Positions 43,809 through 51,987 of a stretch of 64,000 nucleotides of DNA are shown piece after piece (within the stretch, counting starts at the first letter, position 1; each line of letters begins with the position of its first letter). The position numbers and the translations under genes were made by a program. The notes beneath the pieces are model-generated. The model searched no databases. It saw only the letters and a program-made list of their open reading frames with translations, and was not told the origin of the DNA. This stretch comes from Sandaracinobacteroides sp041675905. Its GTDB lineage: Bacteria; Pseudomonadota; Alphaproteobacteria; Sphingomonadales; Sphingomonadaceae. The stretch is taken from NCBI GenBank assembly GCA_041675905.1, contig JBAYSX010000012.1:11172-75171 (forward strand). The letters run 5' to 3'.

Positions 43809-44075
43809 ATGATTGACCGGATCGACAACGCAAGCCGCAGCCTGCACACCAGTGGGCCCGCGCCACGTGCGGACCCAGTTGTGTGTGTTTCCGGAAAGCA
43901 CGAAATGACGGCCCGCAATGAAATCAACAGTGTGGCGGCGGATCTTTCCTCTAAACCTCCGGTGGATAGCGACAAGGTGGAGCGACTGCGCGCCTCCATT
44001 GGCGCTGGTCATTATCCACTGGACCCGGCGCGCATTGCGGATGCAATGATCGGCCAGGAATTAACCTTCCGCTAA
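43809..44075 (+). CDS. flgM: Anti-sigma-28 factor FlgM
   Basis: This 88-residue protein matches FlgM in its second half: DSDKVERLRASIGAGHYPLDPARIADAMI forms the helices that hold sigma-28 (FliA). The N-terminal half is disordered-looking, as is known for FlgM, which is secreted through the finished hook-basal body so that FliA is set free. It follows flgA on the plus strand and overlaps the convergent pseudouridine synthase gene by 15 bases. FliA itself is encoded 3.5 kb away at 47521-48258. Confidence 0.88.
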   Translation: MIDRIDNASRSLHTSGPAPRADPVVCVSGKHEMTARNEINSVAADLSSKPPVDSDKVERLRASIGAGHYPLDPARIADAMIGQELTFR

Positions 44076-44714
44076 TCCATCGGCTGAAAATCCGGCGATT
44101 GCGAAACGGTCGGGGCAGGGGGCCTCGACCGTTTTTTCTGTTTCCTCCCACGGATCGGTAAAGGTGAGACTCCGCGCATGCAGCAACATCCCGGCGGGGT
44201 GGGGTTTGCCGTAAACCGGGTCGCCGAAGATCGCCGTGCCGGGGCCGATCAGATTTGCATGGACGCGCAACTGGTGGGTGCGCCCCGTTTCCGGCCGGAA
44301 TTCCACCAGCGCATATGCGCCTTGCCGTGCGAGTAATTTCCAGGCAGTGCGCGCCGGTTTTCCATCCGGCGACACGATCATGCGCCAGCCGCGCTCCCGG
44401 CTGCTGATCTTGGCGAGCGGCGCATCGATAAACCCCTGCCCCTGGTCGTCCGGCAAATTCTCCAGCACCGCCCAATAGGTTTTGCGCACGCCGCCCGCTG
44501 CGAACAGCGCCATCAGCCCTTTTGTGCTCGAAGGTCTGCGCCCCACCATCAGACACCCGCTGGTGTCTCGATCCAGCCGGTGCACCGGCGCGTGACCGGC
44601 GGGCAGCAATTGTTCGAGGCTGTGCGGCGTTTTCGGACCGGGGTGTACGGCCAGGCCCGCAGGCTTGTCGAGCACCCAAAAACGCGGCGTTTCAAGAAGA
44701 ATGGGGGGCAACAT
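44061..44714 (-). CDS. RluA-family pseudouridine synthase
   Basis: This 217-residue enzyme has the RluA catalytic motif HRLDRDTSG (Asp near 47) and the later GRTHQLRVHANLIG, GDPVYGKP and LLHARSLTF segments. It lacks an S4 domain, so it resembles the RluA/TruC group acting on rRNA or tRNA. The exact substrate is not readable. It is divergent from the flagellin gene (101 bases between starts) and convergent with flgM (15-base overlap), so it is a non-flagellar gene embedded in the flagellar section. Confidence 0.9.
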   Translation of the reverse strand: MLPPILLETPRFWVLDKPAGLAVHPGPKTPHSLEQLLPAGHAPVHRLDRDTSGCLMVGRRPSSTKGLMALFAAGGVRKTYWAVLENLPDDQGQGFIDAPLAKISSRERGWRMIVSPDGKPARTAWKLLARQGAYALVEFRPETGRTHQLRVHANLIGPGTAIFGDPVYGKPHPAGMLLHARSLTFTDPWEETEKTVEAPCPDRFAIAGFSADGLAEG

Positions 44715-44736
44715 AAATCACCATGCGCACAACACT

Positions 44737-44762
44737 TAAACCGCCGCAAGTCGTGCCGTGAA
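44737..44762 (+). promoter_or_regulatory. Sigma-28-like promoter before flagellin
   Basis: TAAA (44737-44740), 14 bases, then GCCGTGAA, which matches the FliA consensus GCCGATAA in six of eight positions; spacing is one base shorter than the enterobacterial 15. It stands 53 bases before the flagellin ATG. Flagellin is the classical FliA target. Confidence 0.6.
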
Positions 44763-44815
44763 AGCAGCCGAGGCATCGACAGACGCATGCCCGATTTGAG
44801 AGGAAACAGGACAAG

Positions 44816-46996
44816 ATGACCATCATCAATACCAATCTTGCGGCGCTCACGGCCCAGAATGGCAGCCGTACAGCCCAGGCTGGTCTTAATACCGCGATGG
44901 AACGGCTCTCGACGGGCCTTCGCATCAACAGCGCCAAAGATGACGCCGCCGGCCTTGCGATCACGCAACGGATGACTGCGGATGTGCGCGGTCTGACGGT
45001 TGCCATCCGCAACGCGAACGACGGTATTTCGCTGGCGCAAACGGCGGAATCCGCACTGGGTGAAATCACCAACCAGTTGCAGCGTATCCGCGAACTGGCA
45101 GTTCAGGCCGCGACGGGCTCGATGGACAATGACGCGCGCAGCCTGCTGCAAGCGGAAGTTTCACAACTGATCAGCGAAATCGACAATACAGCGAGCCGCA
45201 CCAATCTGAACGGCATCAAGCTGCTGGACGGCTCTTCCGTAAATCTGAAGCTGCAAACCGGCGCGCGCGCTGGCGAAACCGTCGACGTATCGATCAAATC
45301 GGCCCGCGTTGGCGACCTCGGCACCGGTTCGGCCCCCGGCCTGACCGCCACGGGCGCGGTGGAAGCGTGGAATACCGACCTCGCCACCACCGTTGGCGCA
45401 CTGGTGACGGCGCAAGCGCTGCAAGCCAATGACGTCAGCATCAATGGCGTCGCCATCGGCAGTTCCCGCGCGGCGGACGATTCGCTGTCCAGCGCCGCCA
45501 AGGAAGCCAGCGCCATCGCCAAGGCGGCGGCGATCAACGCCAAGACCGCCGAAACCGGCGTACGCGCCGTTGTCGGCACGACGGTGATGACGGGCACCAC
45601 GCAAACCGCCGCCGCGTCGGTGACCGGTACGATCACGATCAATGGCGTCACCACCGGCTCCATCACGTCTTCGGCTACCGACAATGCTGCGACGCGCACC
45701 TCCGTAGTCGATGCAATCAACCTGATCTCCGCGCAGACCGGTGTGGTCGCGATCGATACCGGCGACGCCAAGCAGGGCATCCGGCTGGAAGCCGCCGATG
45801 GCCGCAACATCGCTGTTAACCTGACCACCCTGACAGAGGCCGCCACCGGCATCAAGGCAGGCATCCAGACCGGCACCTACTCGCTGGTGTCCGACCATGG
45901 CGGCGCGATTGAAGTCAATACGGTTGGCGACGGTGTCATCGCCCGTTCCGGCCTGGCCGCCGGATCGTATGATCGTGGTGTTTCCACCTTCACGACCGAT
46001 GCACGCGACGTCGCCGTCGACGGTACCACATTCACGACGCTGAATACTGGAGATCTGGTGATCAATGGCGTGGCCATCCGCGCCGCCAGCGCCGCCGACG
46101 ATACGGCTTCCGACACTACCGCCGCATCGAGCAGCAAGGCCGCCAGCGGCATCGCGCTTGCCGCCGCCATCAATGCCTCGTCGGAATTGACCGGCGTAAC
46201 GGCCAAAGCCGCCGAACTGACCATCGAAGGCTCCGACACGACAATGGGCGTTGGCGCCAATGTCGTGACGATCAACGGCGTCGCCGTCACAGTCGCCGAT
46301 ATGGCGGCAACCGACACTGCGCAACAGCGTCGGGAAAAAGTCGTCACCGCTATCAACAACTACAGCGGTTCGACCGGCGTTGTCGCCAGCGACAACGGCA
46401 AGGGCGGCGTGTCCCTGACGGCAGCCGACGGCCGCAACGTCTCGGTCGCGGCGGCGACGGCCAGCGATTTTGGCCTGGGTACCGCAAAGGTCGCCGGCAC
46501 CGCTGGCACAACCTATACGGTCGCAGCAACCGCCGCCGGAGCCGAAACCGCCTATGCCAGCGTCACGCTGCAAAGCGCGAAGGGCATCGAAGTGCGCGCC
46601 GGCAGCCAGGGCTTTGACGCAGGCGCAAGCTTCACCGACCTCGGCTTCGAAGAAAACCGCTACGGCGCCGATGTCGGCGGCCTGCGTGTGAAGGACGTCA
46701 ACATCGCTACGCAGGAAGGCGCGAACGCCGCGCTTACCTCCATCGACGAGGCGCTGAACGCAGTTGCGCTCAATCGCGCCGAGCTCGGTGCGGTGCAAAA
46801 CCGGCTGGAGGCCACAATCTCCAACCTGACCAGCACCAACACCAACACCATCGCTTCGCGTTCGCGCATTCAGGATGCCGATTTTGCGGCCGAGACGACC
46901 AATCTCGCTCGTGGGCAGATCCTCAGCCAGGCGGCGCAGGCGATGCTGGCCCAGGCGAACCAGAGCCAGCAAAATGTGCTGCAACTGCTGCGTTAA
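44816..46996 (+). CDS. fliC: Flagellin, large, with internal IN-type repeats
   Basis: At 726 residues this is far longer than the 270-500 usual in alphaproteobacteria. The D0/D1 ends are intact: N-terminal INTNLAALTAQNGSRTAQAGLN, RLSTGLRINSAKDDAAGLAI, AESALGEITNQLQRIRELAVQA; C-terminal LNRAELGAVQNRLEATISNL, SRIQDADFAAETTNLARGQIL, QSQQNVLQLLR. Between them lies an insert of about 460 residues with four FlgIN-like units, each starting with an INGVA/INGVT strand (near 205, 272, 413, 483) and followed by an AAAIN or DAIN helix. Units two and four also end in AADGRN. A sigma-28-like promoter precedes it, and a strong terminator follows. Confidence 0.95.
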   Translation: MTIINTNLAALTAQNGSRTAQAGLNTAMERLSTGLRINSAKDDAAGLAITQRMTADVRGLTVAIRNANDGISLAQTAESALGEITNQLQRIRELAVQAATGSMDNDARSLLQAEVSQLISEIDNTASRTNLNGIKLLDGSSVNLKLQTGARAGETVDVSIKSARVGDLGTGSAPGLTATGAVEAWNTDLATTVGALVTAQALQANDVSINGVAIGSSRAADDSLSSAAKEASAIAKAAAINAKTAETGVRAVVGTTVMTGTTQTAAASVTGTITINGVTTGSITSSATDNAATRTSVVDAINLISAQTGVVAIDTGDAKQGIRLEAADGRNIAVNLTTLTEAATGIKAGIQTGTYSLVSDHGGAIEVNTVGDGVIARSGLAAGSYDRGVSTFTTDARDVAVDGTTFTTLNTGDLVINGVAIRAASAADDTASDTTAASSSKAASGIALAAAINASSELTGVTAKAAELTIEGSDTTMGVGANVVTINGVAVTVADMAATDTAQQRREKVVTAINNYSGSTGVVASDNGKGGVSLTAADGRNVSVAAATASDFGLGTAKVAGTAGTTYTVAATAAGAETAYASVTLQSAKGIEVRAGSQGFDAGASFTDLGFEENRYGADVGGLRVKDVNIATQEGANAALTSIDEALNAVALNRAELGAVQNRLEATISNLTSTNTNTIASRSRIQDADFAAETTNLARGQILSQAAQAMLAQANQSQQNVLQLLR

Positions 46997-47033
46997 CAGT
47001 CGCAGCATAAGGTAACAGTAGCGTTGCGTATCT

Positions 47034-47065
47034 GGGGGGAGGGCTTCGGGCCCTCCCCCCTTTTT
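47034..47065 (+). terminator. Rho-independent terminator after flagellin
   Basis: An 11-pair stem (GGGGGGAGGGC with GCCCTCCCCCC) around TTCGG is followed by five T. It lies 37 bases after the flagellin stop, and the T run touches the 3' end of the convergent SMR gene. Confidence 0.93.
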
Positions 47066-47384
47066 ATTCCGCAGAACTGAACCGCATGAGGATCAGACCC
47101 GACAGGATCAATAACGCCGCCAAAATCCGCCAGATGTTGGCGGGTTCGCCGAGTACTGCCACACCGACGACGAATGCGCCCAGTGCGCCGATCCCGGTCC
47201 AGACCATATAAGCCGTACCGAGCGGCAAGGACTTCATCGCCACCGAAAGCAACCCGAAACTGGCGAACATGAAAACAAGTGTCAGTATGGACGGCCACAG
47301 CCGCGTGAAACCCACCGACTGCTTCATATAAAAGGCCCACACAATTTCCAGCAGGCCAGCAACAGTCAAATAAATCCAGGCCAC
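47064..47384 (-). CDS. SMR-family transporter, Gdx/SugE-type
   Basis: This 106-residue protein has four membrane helices. Glu13 in AGLLEIVWAFYMKQS is the coupling residue of small multidrug resistance proteins, and the AGLLEIVWA context together with GTAYMVWTGIGALGAF is typical of the SugE/Gdx branch, which exports guanidinium. It starts with GTG at 47384, preceded by GGAAGGAGG. A hairpin with an ACGG loop lies upstream at 47414-47427. The gene interrupts the flagellar cluster between flagellin and fliA and has no known flagellar role. Confidence 0.85.
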   Translation of the reverse strand: MAWIYLTVAGLLEIVWAFYMKQSVGFTRLWPSILTLVFMFASFGLLSVAMKSLPLGTAYMVWTGIGALGAFVVGVAVLGEPANIWRILAALLILSGLILMRFSSAE

Positions 47385-47413
47385 AAGGCCCTCCTTCCAC
47401 TGTGAAAGCAGAG

Positions 47414-47427
47414 CCGGGCCGTCCCGG
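47414..47427 (-). promoter_or_regulatory. ACGG-loop hairpin in the SMR leader (guanidine-II-like half?)
   Basis: On the minus strand CCGGG-ACGG-CCCGG forms a five-pair stem with the ACGR tetraloop that defines each half of guanidine-II (mini-ykkC) riboswitches, a class known upstream of sugE/gdx genes. It lies 30 bases before the GTG. A second proper ACGR hairpin is not seen; the nearest candidate (GAGG-CCACGT-CCTC) has a six-base loop. Confidence 0.35.
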
Positions 47428-47520
47428 ACATGAACCCTGAGAGGGACGAGGACGTGGCCTCGCGCCGCCGCATTTAGTGCGGCGTGCGAAAGGAGGCAAG
47501 TGCGGACGGTACGGGAGGGG

Positions 47521-48258
47521 TTACGCGTCTTCCACTGTCAGCATCTGGCGGACCTTATCCAGCGCGGCCTTCTTGATCTGGCAAATGCGCGCCGCGCCAA
47601 CACCGAGCGTCTGGCCGATTTCTTCGAGGTTCAGTTCCTCCACGAAGTAAAGCTGCAACACCTGCGCCTCGCGCTTCGGAAGCGCTGAAATGGCCGCAAT
47701 CAGACGCTGGCGTGTCTCGGCGGATTGCAGTTGCTCGAAAGCATCCGGCTCTTCGGTGGCAAACCAGATGCTATGGTCGGAATAGACTTCATCGATCGAG
47801 TCATAATGAATACCCTGAACGCTATCGAGCGCTTCATGGAGTTGGGCCACTGTTATGCTCATATGCTTCGCCAGTTCTTCAACCGTAGGCGCACGGCCAA
47901 GCGCACCGGAGACCTCGGCGCGGGCCGCGTTGATTTCCCGGCGTCTGCGGAGTGCGGCACGGCCCATCGTTGCCTGTTTGCGCAACGCGTCGATCATCGC
48001 GCCGCGTACCCGTACCGTTGCGTAGGTAGAGAAGGCCGCATGGCCACGCTCCTCGAAAGTGCGGGCGGCTTCGATCAGCGCCACCATGCCGATTTGCACC
48101 AGTTCCTCGATGTCGAGCGCGGTGGAAACGCGGGCATGGGTATGCCAGGAGATTTTTCGCACCAATGCCAGGTGGTTACGGATAAGCCGCTCCGGGTCGG
48201 TGCGGGCAAGCGCCTCCGGCGTATAGAGGCCGAGGTTCAGGCCAAGACGTGCGTCCAT
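47521..48258 (-). CDS. fliA: RNA polymerase sigma-28 factor FliA
   Basis: This 245-residue sigma-70-family protein of flagellar type has region 2 in EELVQIGMVALIEAARTFEERGHAAFSTYATVRVRGAMIDALRK. Region 3 is RREINAARAEVSGALGRAPTVEELAKHM, and region 4 is LPKREAQVLQLYFVEELNLEEIGQTLGVGAARICQIKKAALDKV. It directs late flagellar genes, such as the flagellin in this window, and is held back by FlgM. It lies 13 bases after flhA. No strong terminator follows it, though a CGCCGCA/TGCGGCG hairpin at 47466-47484 could slow transcription. Confidence 0.95.
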   Translation of the reverse strand: MDARLGLNLGLYTPEALARTDPERLIRNHLALVRKISWHTHARVSTALDIEELVQIGMVALIEAARTFEERGHAAFSTYATVRVRGAMIDALRKQATMGRAALRRRREINAARAEVSGALGRAPTVEELAKHMSITVAQLHEALDSVQGIHYDSIDEVYSDHSIWFATEEPDAFEQLQSAETRQRLIAAISALPKREAQVLQLYFVEELNLEEIGQTLGVGAARICQIKKAALDKVRQMLTVEDA

Positions 48259-48271
48259 GCCGTTCCTTTCT

Positions 48272-50362
48272 TCATGATGCAGGAGGGGTTTCAGTCAGAT
48301 CTTCGCCGACGACCGCGACGACATCGACGGCGCGATTGTCCGGCAATTCGGTGAAGGCGAGAACAGGAATGGCGTGGCCGCTGCTGCGCAGCAGATTCCA
48401 CAGCGCCCGGCGCGGGCCAGGCTGGCTGACAAGGGCGACGGGATCGCCAGCGGCCAGCGGACCTTCGGCGGCTTGCGCGACCGCTTCGGACAGTCGGGTC
48501 GCCAGTTGCGGCTCGAACGGCCAGGCGGCGTGCGGGGCGGCGCGCTGGGCTGAAACCAATAATTGTTCGAGCGGCGGAGCCATGGCGATCAGCTTCAGCG
48601 GCGCACCCGGCGGAGCGAATCCGGCAACGATCAGCCCGCCGAGCGCCGGGCGCACCAGTTCGAGCAATTCCGCCGGTTCCTGAGTTTTTGCTGCAAACTG
48701 GCCGATAGCAGCAGCGATGCGCGGAAATTCGCGCAAGGAAACGCTTTCTTCCAATAACATGCGGCAGACAGCGGTGGTAACGGGCAGGGGCAGGGCTTTC
48801 GTGCCGATGCTCTGGGCCAGTTGCGGATGGCGCTGGCCCAGCACCTCAATCAAAGCATGCGCTTCGTCCTGGCCGAACAGATGATGGGCCTGGGCGCGCA
48901 GCAATTTGTGCAAATGGGTGCCGATTACGGTCGCGGGATCGACGACGGTATAGCCTGCGGCCAGCGCTTCCTGCTCCCGCTCCGGCTCGATCCAGCGGGC
49001 TGGCAGGCCAAAGGCCGGGTCGCGCGTTTGCCGGCCGGGGATTTCGGCGGTGACGACATCGGCCTCCAGCGCCAGCAAATCGGCAGGCCAGGCTTCACCC
49101 TCGCCAATCGTCTCGCCGACAATGGCGATGCGATAGGCGTGGGGCGGGAGGCCCAGATCGTCCCGGACGCGGACCATCGGCATCACAAAGCCGAGTTCCT
49201 TCGACAATTGCCGGCGGATGCCGGTGATCCGCGTCATCAACGGTGTACCGGCGGCGGCATCGACCAACGGGATCAGCCCATAGCCAATCTCCAGATTCAC
49301 CTGCGCGTTTTCGCCGACTTCCGACCAGTCTATCGTGGGATCGTCAGCCGGTCTGGCGGGTGCGGGCGCGTCTGCGGGGACTGCGGCTTCTGCCTTGCGA
49401 CCCAGCCGCCAGGCAATCGTGGCCGCAACCGCCGCCGCCGGGATCAACACGATCGAGGGCATGCCCGGCACCACACCCAGCAGCCCGAGGATCGCGGCCA
49501 CCGGCCACCAGGCAGCGGGTGCGGCGAACTGGCGGAAAAGCTGGGCCGACAGATTATTTTTCTCGGTCGTGCGGGTGACCAGGATGGCGGCGGCAATCGA
49601 GAGTAACAGCGCCGGAACCTGGGCGACCAGCGCGTCTCCAACCGACAGCAACAGATAGACGTTGGCGGCTTCGGTTAAGGACAGACCATGGCTCAACGTG
49701 CCAATGGCCAGCCCACCGACGATATTGATGACGAGGATCAGGATGCCGGCGACGGCATCCCCTTTAACGAATTTGGATGCGCCATCCATCGAGCCGTAGA
49801 AATCTGCCTCGGTGGCTACCTCCTGGCGGCGCTCCCGGGCCTGCTCCGGGGTCAGCATGCCGGCGTTCAGGTCGGCGTCGATGGCCATTTGCTTGCCGGG
49901 CAGCGCGTCGAGCGTGAAACGCGCCGACACTTCGGACACGCGCCCGGCACCCTTGGCGATGACCCCCAGATTCACGATCATCAGGATCAGGAACACGATG
50001 ATGCCGACGACGAAATTGCCGCCGATCATCGCCTTGCCGAACGCCTCGATCACATGGCCGGCGGCGTGGGTGCCTTCGTGGCCGGAAACCAGCACGACAC
50101 GCGTGGACGCCACATTCAACGCCAGCCGGAACAGCGTTGCGAACAGCAGCACGGTGGGGAAAGACGAAATATCGAGCGGACGGGCGGCATGCAGCACCAC
50201 CATCAGCATCACCAGCGACAGCAGGATATTGCCGACGAAAAACACATCGAGCAGCGCCGCCGGGATCGGCACCACCATCAGCATCACGACCAGCAGGATC
50301 GACACCGGCAACAGCGCCGCGCCGGCGAAGGCGGGCATCCGGGCGGAAAGGGCGGCGGACAC
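48272..50362 (-). CDS. flhA: Flagellar export gate protein FlhA
   Basis: This 696-residue protein has the full FlhA plan. The N-terminal half has about eight membrane segments and the FHIPEP-type region containing QMAIDADLNAGMLTPEQARERR and FYGSMDGASKFVKGDAVAGI. The second half is the cytoplasmic export-gate domain (about 340-696) that binds chaperone-substrate complexes. It is the main gate of the flagellar type III export system. The other export genes (flhB, fliPQR) are outside the window. It starts two bases after the transglycosylase stop and is followed by fliA. Confidence 0.96.
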   Translation of the reverse strand: MSAALSARMPAFAGAALLPVSILLVVMLMVVPIPAALLDVFFVGNILLSLVMLMVVLHAARPLDISSFPTVLLFATLFRLALNVASTRVVLVSGHEGTHAAGHVIEAFGKAMIGGNFVVGIIVFLILMIVNLGVIAKGAGRVSEVSARFTLDALPGKQMAIDADLNAGMLTPEQARERRQEVATEADFYGSMDGASKFVKGDAVAGILILVINIVGGLAIGTLSHGLSLTEAANVYLLLSVGDALVAQVPALLLSIAAAILVTRTTEKNNLSAQLFRQFAAPAAWWPVAAILGLLGVVPGMPSIVLIPAAAVAATIAWRLGRKAEAAVPADAPAPARPADDPTIDWSEVGENAQVNLEIGYGLIPLVDAAAGTPLMTRITGIRRQLSKELGFVMPMVRVRDDLGLPPHAYRIAIVGETIGEGEAWPADLLALEADVVTAEIPGRQTRDPAFGLPARWIEPEREQEALAAGYTVVDPATVIGTHLHKLLRAQAHHLFGQDEAHALIEVLGQRHPQLAQSIGTKALPLPVTTAVCRMLLEESVSLREFPRIAAAIGQFAAKTQEPAELLELVRPALGGLIVAGFAPPGAPLKLIAMAPPLEQLLVSAQRAAPHAAWPFEPQLATRLSEAVAQAAEGPLAAGDPVALVSQPGPRRALWNLLRSSGHAIPVLAFTELPDNRAVDVVAVVGEDLTETPPAS

Positions 50363-50364
50363 GC

Positions 50365-51051
50365 TCAGGCCCCCAGATCAGCGATCAACAACCGCGCCGC
50401 CTGGATAGCGATGCGCGGATCGATCTCCGCCACCCGCGCTTTAACCGCTAACGGCACATCTGTGCCGGCACGATTGGCATCGGGGGGCACATCAGTGCCG
50501 GCGCCCAGTTTACGAGCGAGTAACCCATGCACATCCGCCAGGGTTCGCGCCGCAGCGCCGTCGAAGAATATCGCCTTGTTGGCGCGCGCGGCCGCCGGCA
50601 ACAAATCCGCTGCCGTCATGGCCGGGTTTACGGCCATCGCCCGCAGAAACTTGAGCGCCCCGCCCGACCCGAGGAAGTGCGCCAGATACAGATCGGTGCC
50701 GCCCACGGCGCGACCGAGTCCCTTTTCCAGCGTCTGGCGGTTTTCCCCCATATGTTCTGCCGCCATCAGGCTGGCGACCCAGGGGTTACGCCGTAACGCC
50801 AGCGCATCCGCGCGATTGCCGGCCTCGATCCCATGACGTCGGCCATGCTTCGATAGCGTCGAGAGCCAGGTGGATTCGATGAACTGGAACAGTCCTGTCG
50901 CCGTAGAGGTCGGAGCTTTTGCATCGGGATTGAGGGACGATTCGACCTTCGCCGTCTGCAACAAGGCGGAGAAGTCCACGCCGGTGCGCGCGGCGGCGGC
51001 CTTCAGCGCCGGCATCACCCCTGAAACTGCATTGGGAAATTCGGTCTTCAT
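50365..51051 (-). CDS. Lytic transglycosylase, probable flagellar (SltF-like)
   Basis: This 228-residue protein has an SLT core: catalytic Glu37 in TAKVESSLNP and ATGLFQFIESTWLSTL near 51-66, followed by YLAHFLGSGGALKFL. No signal peptide is visible at the chosen ATG. Because FlgJ in this genome lacks its muramidase domain (37102-37335), this gene, placed directly before flhA and fliA, is the best candidate for the enzyme that opens the wall for the rod. The C-terminal third (about 150-228) is unusual and repeats GTDVP twice. It is divergent from clpP, with 123 bases between. Confidence 0.8.
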   Translation of the reverse strand: MKTEFPNAVSGVMPALKAAAARTGVDFSALLQTAKVESSLNPDAKAPTSTATGLFQFIESTWLSTLSKHGRRHGIEAGNRADALALRRNPWVASLMAAEHMGENRQTLEKGLGRAVGGTDLYLAHFLGSGGALKFLRAMAVNPAMTAADLLPAAARANKAIFFDGAAARTLADVHGLLARKLGAGTDVPPDANRAGTDVPLAVKARVAEIDPRIAIQAARLLIADLGA

Positions 51052-51174
51052 GCCCGATTACCCAGCAACAGCCGTGCCAGGAGCAGGCTAAGCCGGCTCC
51101 ATTATGGATGTTTTCCAACCTCCGCCAAAAGCGGGCGGGAAGCACCTTGACGATAAAGCCCGGAACGTCGATCT

Positions 51175-51867
51175 ATGCGTGATATGGATCGCGATTTCTT
51201 TCTCTCCGACCCTGTCGCAGCGCTGCGCGCCGGGCTCGGCCAGCAGCCGCAAGCGGGGCTTGTTCCCATCGTTATCGAGCAGTCGTCACGCGGGGAGCGT
51301 TCGTTCGACATTTTCTCCCGGCTGCTGCGGGAGAGAATCATCTTCATCACCGGCCCGATCGAGGATCATATGTCCTCGCTGATCGTGGCGCAGTTGCTCT
51401 TTCTGGAGGCCGAAAACCCCAAGAAAGACATTTTTATGTACATCAACTCGCCTGGCGGCGTGATCACGTCCGGCATGGCGATTTATGACACGATGCAATA
51501 TATCCGCCCGAAAGTCGGCACGGTTTGCGTCGGTCAGGCGGCGTCCATGGGCAGCTTCCTGCTCGCCGCCGGTGAACCCGGGATGCGAATCGCTCTCGCC
51601 AATGCGCGGATCATGGTGCACCAGCCATCGGGCGGCGCGCAGGGTCAGGCCACCGACATCGAAATTCAGGCGCGCGAGATTATCCGTATCCGCGCCCATA
51701 TGAATGATCTTTACGCGAAATTTACCGGCCAGCCGCTGGTAGTGATCGAGAATGCCGTGGAGCGGGACAAGTTCATGTCGGCCGAAGAAGCCAAAGCCTT
51801 TGGTCTGGTTGATGAGGTCATGGATAAACGCCCGACTCCGGCCGAGGATGAACTGAAAGCGGCCTGA
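51175..51867 (+). CDS. clpP: ATP-dependent Clp protease proteolytic subunit
   Basis: This 230-residue serine protease has Ser124 in GQAASMGSFLL and His149 in RIMVHQPSGG, with INSPGGVITSG near 90-100 forming the substrate strand. It builds the 14-subunit chamber and works with ClpX, encoded next. It is slightly longer than E. coli ClpP at both ends. The start could be 51175 or the ATG at 51184; neither has a strong ribosome site. The clpP-clpX order is universal in proteobacteria. Confidence 0.96.
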   Translation: MRDMDRDFFLSDPVAALRAGLGQQPQAGLVPIVIEQSSRGERSFDIFSRLLRERIIFITGPIEDHMSSLIVAQLLFLEAENPKKDIFMYINSPGGVITSGMAIYDTMQYIRPKVGTVCVGQAASMGSFLLAAGEPGMRIALANARIMVHQPSGGAQGQATDIEIQAREIIRIRAHMNDLYAKFTGQPLVVIENAVERDKFMSAEEAKAFGLVDEVMDKRPTPAEDELKAA

Positions 51868-51987
51868 TGCGAGGCTCGCGTGCGGCTCCCCGCGGATGAA
51901 ATATAAGCTTCGCACTTGCGGGGAGACGCCATCGCGCTAACATAGGTTGTTCCGGTCCCCCGTTTCGGCGCCGGAGGAAGGACGAGC

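Noticed and set aside
45161..47008. Minus-strand open frame of 615 codons opposite flagellin
   Set aside because: Shadow of the repetitive flagellin gene; Gly/Asp-rich without a domain.
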